Origin: Roseiarcus sp.
Lineage (GTDB): Bacteria; Pseudomonadota; Alphaproteobacteria; Rhizobiales; Beijerinckiaceae
DNA: 26,324 nt
Reading direction: 5' to 3'
NCBI GenBank assembly: GCA_030153205.1
Contig: JASLHV010000350.1
Location: 1 to 26,324 of the forward strand
In this document: piece by piece, positions 22,609-26,324 of the stretch
Numbering within the stretch: position 1 is the first letter of the stretch
How the letters are laid out: each line of letters begins with the position of its first letter
Notes under the pieces: model-generated
What the model was told of the DNA's origin: nothing
Seen by the model: the letters and a program-made list of their open reading frames with translations, nothing else
The model's database searches: none
Made by a program: the position numbers and the translations under genes

Positions 22609-23523
22609 TTAACCGCGCCGCAGCAAGAGGCTCGCCCAGCCTTCGAGATCGCGCCGCTCGCTGAGGAAGAATCCTTGCGCCCGCCAGGCGGACAGGACGC
22701 CGGCGACATCGGCGGCGAGCAGACCGGAAACGATCGCCTCGCCGCCCGGCGCGCACAGCGCGGCGAGCGAAGGGGCGAGCAGCCGCAATGGCCGGGCGAG
22801 AATATTGGCGAAGACGAGGTCGTAGGGCGCCTGCCGGCGCAGCGCGCGCGCCTCGACGCCGCGCGAGAGGAGCGGCCGGACCAGGCCGGCGGCCGCGTTG
22901 AGCCGGGCGTTTGCAGCCGCCGTCGCCACCGCGACCGGATCGATGTCGCCTGCCGCGACGCGCCGCCGAAGCGCCTTGGCCGCCGCAATGGCGAGAACGC
23001 CGGTGCCGCAGCCGACATCAAGGACGTTCACGGGACGGCGCCGGCGCAGCACCCGCTCCAGCAGCAGCAGGCAGCCGCGCGTCGTGCCGTGATGCCCGGT
23101 GCCGAAGGCGAGCGCCGCCTCGATCTCGATGGCGATGTCGTTCGCCGCGACCCGGGCGCGGTCATGAGCGCCGTGGATGAGAAAGCGCCCCGCCCGCACT
23201 GGCGCCAGCCCTGCCAGCGCATTGGCGACCCAATCGCGCTCCGCGGCGCGATCGAACGTGACCGCGGCCGCCGCCTCGGCCCCAGCGGCGGTCGCGACAA
23301 GGTCGCGCAACGTCTCCTCGTCCGGCTCAAAACCGAAATAGGCCTCGACGATCCAATCGCGCCCTCCATGCGACCCGATCGTCTCGCTCTCGAAAGCGCT
23401 CGCCGCCGCCTCGGCGGGCTCGAAGCTTTCCACGATCAAATCGACGACGGCGCGAGCCCGCCGCTCGTCGCAGACGAGACGCAGCAAATGGGAGGCGTTG
23501 TTGGTCGGCAGACCTTCGAGCAT
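22609..23523 (-). CDS. prmA: ribosomal protein L11 methyltransferase
   Basis: This 304-residue protein is PrmA, which trimethylates ribosomal protein L11 with SAM. N-terminal substrate-recognition domain (about 1-115), then LAFGTGHHGTTRGCL (139-153), the SAM loop VLDVGCGTGVLAI, the acidic DIDPVAV, and the post-I motif VFANILARPLRLLAP with the NxL signature in place of the NPPY of other methyltransferases. Length is normal. The start at 23523 is the first ATG in frame. Monocistronic as far as the sequence shows, with 377 bases to the next gene on its strand. Confidence 0.96.
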   Translation of the reverse strand: MLEGLPTNNASHLLRLVCDERRARAVVDLIVESFEPAEAAASAFESETIGSHGGRDWIVEAYFGFEPDEETLRDLVATAAGAEAAAAVTFDRAAERDWVANALAGLAPVRAGRFLIHGAHDRARVAANDIAIEIEAALAFGTGHHGTTRGCLLLLERVLRRRRPVNVLDVGCGTGVLAIAAAKALRRRVAAGDIDPVAVATAAANARLNAAAGLVRPLLSRGVEARALRRQAPYDLVFANILARPLRLLAPSLAALCAPGGEAIVSGLLAADVAGVLSAWRAQGFFLSERRDLEGWASLLLRRG

Positions 23524-23973
23524 GCGCGGCCTGCTACCACGAGGCCGCGCGCAAAGTCGAATGCGGACCGGCGCGCTGGGCGGTCAGCGGCGAATATTTG
23601 GAAAATCCTTGGATGCAACAAAACGCAAAATTTTTCACTTCAAAAATCCCTTACCTATCAACGGCGCCGTCCCGCGCCGACCAAGCTTTTCCAATTTTTT
23701 CTTTGGCCGTTTTCAGCGATTTCAATGGTTTAGCGAGAAAAAAATTTGGAAGACGCGTCGTCTAAATACTTTTAATGGGAGCAAGCGGGCACGACGTATT
23801 ATACTCGTACCCCGGCATTCCAAGAAGGATTTATTCGCCCGTACCTTCGTAAGCTGATGACATTGCTCACGTAAGTCTTCGCGAAACACCCGCCTCGCCT
23901 CCTGCTTAAATCCGCCCATTCATTCGGCGTTATCAACCCTGTCCCTCCGCCTCATGATCAAAGGAAGACCATC
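23524..23973. other. 450-base AT-rich intergenic region
   Basis: No gene is supported: the open frames here (to about 120 codons) have no recognisable protein features. The stretch 23590-23860 is rich in A/T runs, unlike the GC-rich surroundings. It holds a loose inverted repeat: TTTTCCAATTTTTTCT (23687-23702) against AGAAAAAAATTTGGAAGA (23736-23753). TATTAT/TATACT (23797-23805) could be a -10 box for the hydrolase gene, about 170 bases upstream, without a good -35. The AAGGA site for the hydrolase is at 23961-23965. Confidence 0.4.
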
Positions 23974-24735
23974 ATGACGATGAACAGACGCGTTTTCTCG
24001 ACGGCCCTGCTTGCCGGCGCGGCGGCTTCGTTGATCTCTCCGCGCGCCGATGCAACGCCGCCCAAGGCTCGCAATGTCGTGCTCGTGCACGGATTATTCG
24101 CCGACGGCTCCTGCTGGTCCGAGGTGATTCCGCGCTTGCAGGCGGTGGGACTGAACGTCACCTCCGTGCAAAACCCCTTGACCACATTGCCCGAGGCGGT
24201 GGCTTCGGCCGAGCGCGTGCTCGCGCGGCAGGACGGCCCGACGGTTCTGGTCGGTCACTCCTTTTCCGGCATGATCGTCACCGAAGCCGGCGTCAATCCG
24301 AACGTCTCGGCGCTGGTCTATGTGGCGGCGCGCGCCCCGGATGCGGACGAGGATTACACCGCCCTGGCCAAGACCTATCCGACGCCGCCGGCCAGCGCCG
24401 GCATCGTGTTCGACGGCGATGAGGGACGCCTTTCCGAAGCGGCTTTCCTGCACGACTTTGCCGGCGACCTGCCGGAAGCAAAGGCGAAGGCGCTCTATGC
24501 CGTGCAGCAGCCGTTCCACAAGGCTCTTCTCACCGGCAGGACCACACATGCGGCATGGCGATCCAAGCCCAGCTACTACGCCGTCTCCACGGAAGACCGC
24601 ACCATCAATCCCGACCTCGAGCGCTTCATGGCCAAGCGGATGGGGGCCAAGACAATCGAAGTGAAAGCCAGCCACCTCTCGCTGATCTCCCACCCCGAGG
24701 AAATCACCCGCCTGATCCTCGAAGCCGCCGGATGA
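23974..24735 (+). CDS. exported alpha/beta hydrolase
   Basis: This is a 253-residue alpha/beta-hydrolase with an N-terminal Tat-type signal peptide (NRRVFSTALL, hydrophobic stretch to about residue 27, PRADA). The oxyanion-hole HG is at residues 39-40 (VLVHGLFADGSCW), the nucleophile Ser96 is in GHSFSG, the acid is probably Asp208 (STEDRTI) and the base His234 (KASHLSLIS). The arrangement matches the EstC/hydroxynitrile-lyase/pheophytinase-like esterases of 220-260 residues. Substrate unknown. AAGGA 8 bases before the ATG at 23974 supports the start; MNRR (23980) is an alternative. Third codon positions look more C-rich than in the neighbours. A palindromic element follows 2 bases after the stop. 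Confidence 0.88.
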   Translation: MTMNRRVFSTALLAGAAASLISPRADATPPKARNVVLVHGLFADGSCWSEVIPRLQAVGLNVTSVQNPLTTLPEAVASAERVLARQDGPTVLVGHSFSGMIVTEAGVNPNVSALVYVAARAPDADEDYTALAKTYPTPPASAGIVFDGDEGRLSEAAFLHDFAGDLPEAKAKALYAVQQPFHKALLTGRTTHAAWRSKPSYYAVSTEDRTINPDLERFMAKRMGAKTIEVKASHLSLISHPEEITRLILEAAG

Positions 24736-24737
24736 GA

Positions 24738-24793
24738 CCCTCCTCCCCTGCGTAGCGCAGCGAAGCGGGGGAGGGGGACCATGCGAAGCATGG
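24738..24793. repeat. palindromic element with GAA-loop hairpins
   Basis: Pyrimidine arm CCTCCTCCCC (24739-24748) pairs with purine arm GGGGAGGGGG (24768-24777), nine Watson-Crick pairs and one G-T. Inside it, TGCG-TAG-CGCA (24749-24759) and a minimal GC-GAA-GC (24760-24766) form. Directly after it comes a perfect hairpin CCATGC-GAA-GCATGG (24779-24793). It starts 2 bases after the hydrolase stop, so it may act as a terminator or RNA-end stabiliser, but it has no T-tract and looks like a REP-type repeat. The rest of 24794-24973 shows no gene. Confidence 0.6.
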
Positions 24794-24973
24794 TGGAGGG
24801 GGCCGCTGCCTCCCAAGCAAATCCTCCTACTGCGAGGGCCTGCGCCGGTACGAAAGCGATCGCGCTCCTCTCTCGCTCAACGCGGCAAGCGTGCCGAAAG
24901 GTAAGATTCCCTATGGCCATGTTCGGCGAATCGCCCGAACCTTCGCCCGTCCGCGCCGAGAGGAAAATAACGA

Positions 24974-25531
24974 ATGGCGAATGATGACCGCGCCAAGATA
25001 ATTCCCAGGAGAACGCCGGAATCGGCGGCCATGGTGGCGAGCGTCAAACGCGCGATGGCGATCACCGCCAATCTCAACCGTCTGACATTCAACGACGCCG
25101 ACGCAGTACGAGCCTTGTTCAGCGATCTCATCGGCAAGAAAGTGGACGACAGTTTTCTGCTGATCCCGCCATTCTACACAACCGGCGGAATGGACATCAG
25201 CGTCGGGCGCAATGTCTTCGTCAATCAGAACTGTACTTTTTATGATCTTGGCGGGCTCGACATTGCCGACGATGTGATGATCGGGCCTAACGTCAGCCTC
25301 ATCACATCCGGCCACCCCCTCGAACCCTCCCGGCGGCACGCCTACACGATCGCAAAGCCGATCGTGGTCGAAAGAAACGTATGGATCGCCGCGGGCGCAA
25401 CGATCATCGGCGGCGTGACTTTGGGCGAGAACGCGGTTGTCGCGGCGGGCGCCGTCGTCACCAAGAACGTTCCCCCCAATACGTTCGTCGGCGGAAACCC
25501 GGCGAGAATCATTCGTTCGATTGCCGAGTGA
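24974..25531 (+). CDS. hexapeptide-repeat sugar O-acetyltransferase (Maa/NodL-like)
   Basis: This 185-residue protein belongs to the maltose O-acetyltransferase/NodL/LacA group of left-handed parallel beta-helix acetyltransferases. The N-terminal helical cap (about 1-60) is followed by hexapeptide repeats; the catalytic His114 is in ITSGHPLEP, FYTTGGMDISVGRNVFVNQNCTF is replaced at family positions as expected, and the C-terminal helix turn is VWIAAGATIIGGVTLGENAVVAAGAVVTKNVPPNTF then GGNPARIIR. It moves acetyl from acetyl-CoA to a sugar hydroxyl. GAGAGGAAA (24958-24966) is a good ribosome-binding site for the ATG. The substrate is not known; the gene is alone, between the hydrolase and dapB. 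Confidence 0.92.
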   Translation: MANDDRAKIIPRRTPESAAMVASVKRAMAITANLNRLTFNDADAVRALFSDLIGKKVDDSFLLIPPFYTTGGMDISVGRNVFVNQNCTFYDLGGLDIADDVMIGPNVSLITSGHPLEPSRRHAYTIAKPIVVERNVWIAAGATIIGGVTLGENAVVAAGAVVTKNVPPNTFVGGNPARIIRSIAE

Positions 25532-25649
25532 GCGCTCCAGAGCGTTCGGAAACGCGCAAATGCGATCTATGGGCTTTCAATCAAATGGCCCACCTAATTC
25601 GGCGTGGATCTTGTCCAAACGGAATCGAGATCGTCGCGGACTTCGGGCG

Positions 25650-26324
25650 TCACGGGTCGCCGAGACCTAGGACATCCGACATCGAGTACAAGCCCGGCTT
25701 CTTGTCGCGCGCCCATAAGGCCGCGCGCAGGGCGCCGCGGGCGAAGAGCGAGCGATCCTCGGCGACGTGACGAAGTTCGATCCGTTCGCCTTCGCCGGCG
25801 AAGATGACGCTGTGATCGCCGATGACAGTACCGCCGCGCAAAGCGGCGAAGCCGATATCGCCGCGCCGGCGCGCGCCGGTAAGACCGTCGCGGCCGCGGG
25901 CGGCATGCTCGTTCAGCGCAAGGCCGCGCCCCTCGGCCGCTGCTTCGCCGAGCATGAGCGCGGTGCCGGACGGCGCATCGACTTTCATGCGATGATGCAT
26001 CTCGACGATTTCGATATCGAAATCTTCGCCAAGCGCGGCCGCGACCTTGCGCGTCAAGGCGGCCAAAATATTGACGCCGAGACTCATATTGCCGGACCGT
26101 ACGATGGCGGCGTGACGGGCCGCGGCGCTTATACGCGTAAGGTCCTCCTCCGAGAGGCCCGTGGTCCCGACGATATGGACGATACGGCCCTGCGCCGCCA
26201 GAGCGGCGAATTCGACGCTGGCCGCCGGCGAGGAAAAGTCGATGATCCCGTCGGCGTGAAGGATCGCTGACAGAGGATCGATCGTGATCGGAACACCGAT
26301 TTTGTCACAACCCGCCAGGACGCC
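25650..26324 (-). CDS. dapB: 4-hydroxy-tetrahydrodipicolinate reductase (5' end outside window)
   Basis: This is the C-terminal ~224 residues of DapB, the NAD(P)H-dependent reductase of lysine and diaminopimelate synthesis. The gene begins beyond the right edge, so about 40 residues with the GxxGxxG dinucleotide loop are missing. Visible are GIIDFSSP, VGTTGLSEEDL, SGNMSLGVN, the catalytic EMHHRMKVDAPSGTAL with His and Lys, and FARGALRAALWARDKKPGLYSMSDVLGL near the C-terminus. An ATG within SGNMSLGV is internal and not the start. It is convergent with the acetyltransferase gene, 118 bases apart. Confidence 0.97.
   Translation of the reverse strand, partial: GVLAGCDKIGVPITIDPLSAILHADGIIDFSSPAASVEFAALAAQGRIVHIVGTTGLSEEDLTRISAAARHAAIVRSGNMSLGVNILAALTRKVAAALGEDFDIEIVEMHHRMKVDAPSGTALMLGEAAAEGRGLALNEHAARGRDGLTGARRRGDIGFAALRGGTVIGDHSVIFAGEGERIELRHVAEDRSLFARGALRAALWARDKKPGLYSMSDVLGLGDP

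Overview
The window is 26.3 kb of high-GC chromosomal DNA from an alphaproteobacterium, most likely a Hyphomicrobiales (Rhizobiales) member near the Beijerinckiaceae/Methylocystaceae. This is inferred from the company of DUF5330 with sufE, DUF1491, a DUF1127 mini-protein, TrmFO, an NDUFAF6-like squalene/phytoene-synthase paralogue and alphaproteobacterial PrmA, RpmB and DapB. No rRNA, tRNA, CRISPR array or insertion sequence was found. Both end genes are cut: the left one lacks its 5' part and the right one (dapB) lacks its N-terminal codons.

Layout. 1-2772 (+): the C-terminal half of a CoxL-like molybdenum hydroxylase, then a cytochrome c' and a membrane-anchored di-haem cytochrome c, probably one electron-transfer unit. 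2782-3675 (-): sufE and a DUF5330 protein. 3943-7253 (+): a PAS-containing membrane histidine kinase translationally overlapped with a peptidoglycan-binding membrane protein, then DUF1491 and DUF2177. 7257-13334: a bidirectional lipid locus. Leftward, a DUF1295 membrane reductase-like protein, a cyclopropane-synthase-type methyltransferase resembling plant coclaurine N-methyltransferase, and an unrecognised six-helix membrane protein, all overlapping. Rightward, an FAD oxidoreductase, a DUF1365 protein and a second cyclopropane-synthase-type methyltransferase, also overlapping and closed by a clear terminator. 13370-15998: a HugZ/pyridoxamine-oxidase-like protein (-), a secreted PDZ protein (+) and an orphan polysaccharide-export lipoprotein (+) preceded by a chain of micro-ORFs. 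16174-20348: rpmB (-) with a near-consensus promoter, divergent from a GNAT acetyltransferase, the NDUFAF6-like protein and a TPR/O-GlcNAc-transferase-like enzyme. 20502-23523 (-): trmFO, a DUF1127 mini-gene with a good terminator, and prmA. 23974-25531 (+): a Tat-exported alpha/beta hydrolase and a hexapeptide-repeat acetyltransferase. 25650-end (-): dapB.

The most interesting region is 6831-13334. The trio FAD oxidoreductase, DUF1365, Cfa-type methyltransferase has the same content and order as the mycobacterial Rv0449c-Rv0448c-ufaA1 region, which makes mid-chain methyl-branched fatty acids, and recalls the alphaproteobacterial methylated furan fatty acid pathway (UfaM, UfaD, UfaO, FufM). 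The second, chemically different methyltransferase with DUF1295 and an unknown membrane protein suggests a locus that builds a methylated, and perhaps further oxidised or dimethylated, membrane lipid. The product is inference.

Two compact intergenic elements (20417-20460 and 24738-24793), both built from hairpins with GAA triloops inside a longer stem, are not explained by the genes and may belong to a REP-like repeat family of this genome.
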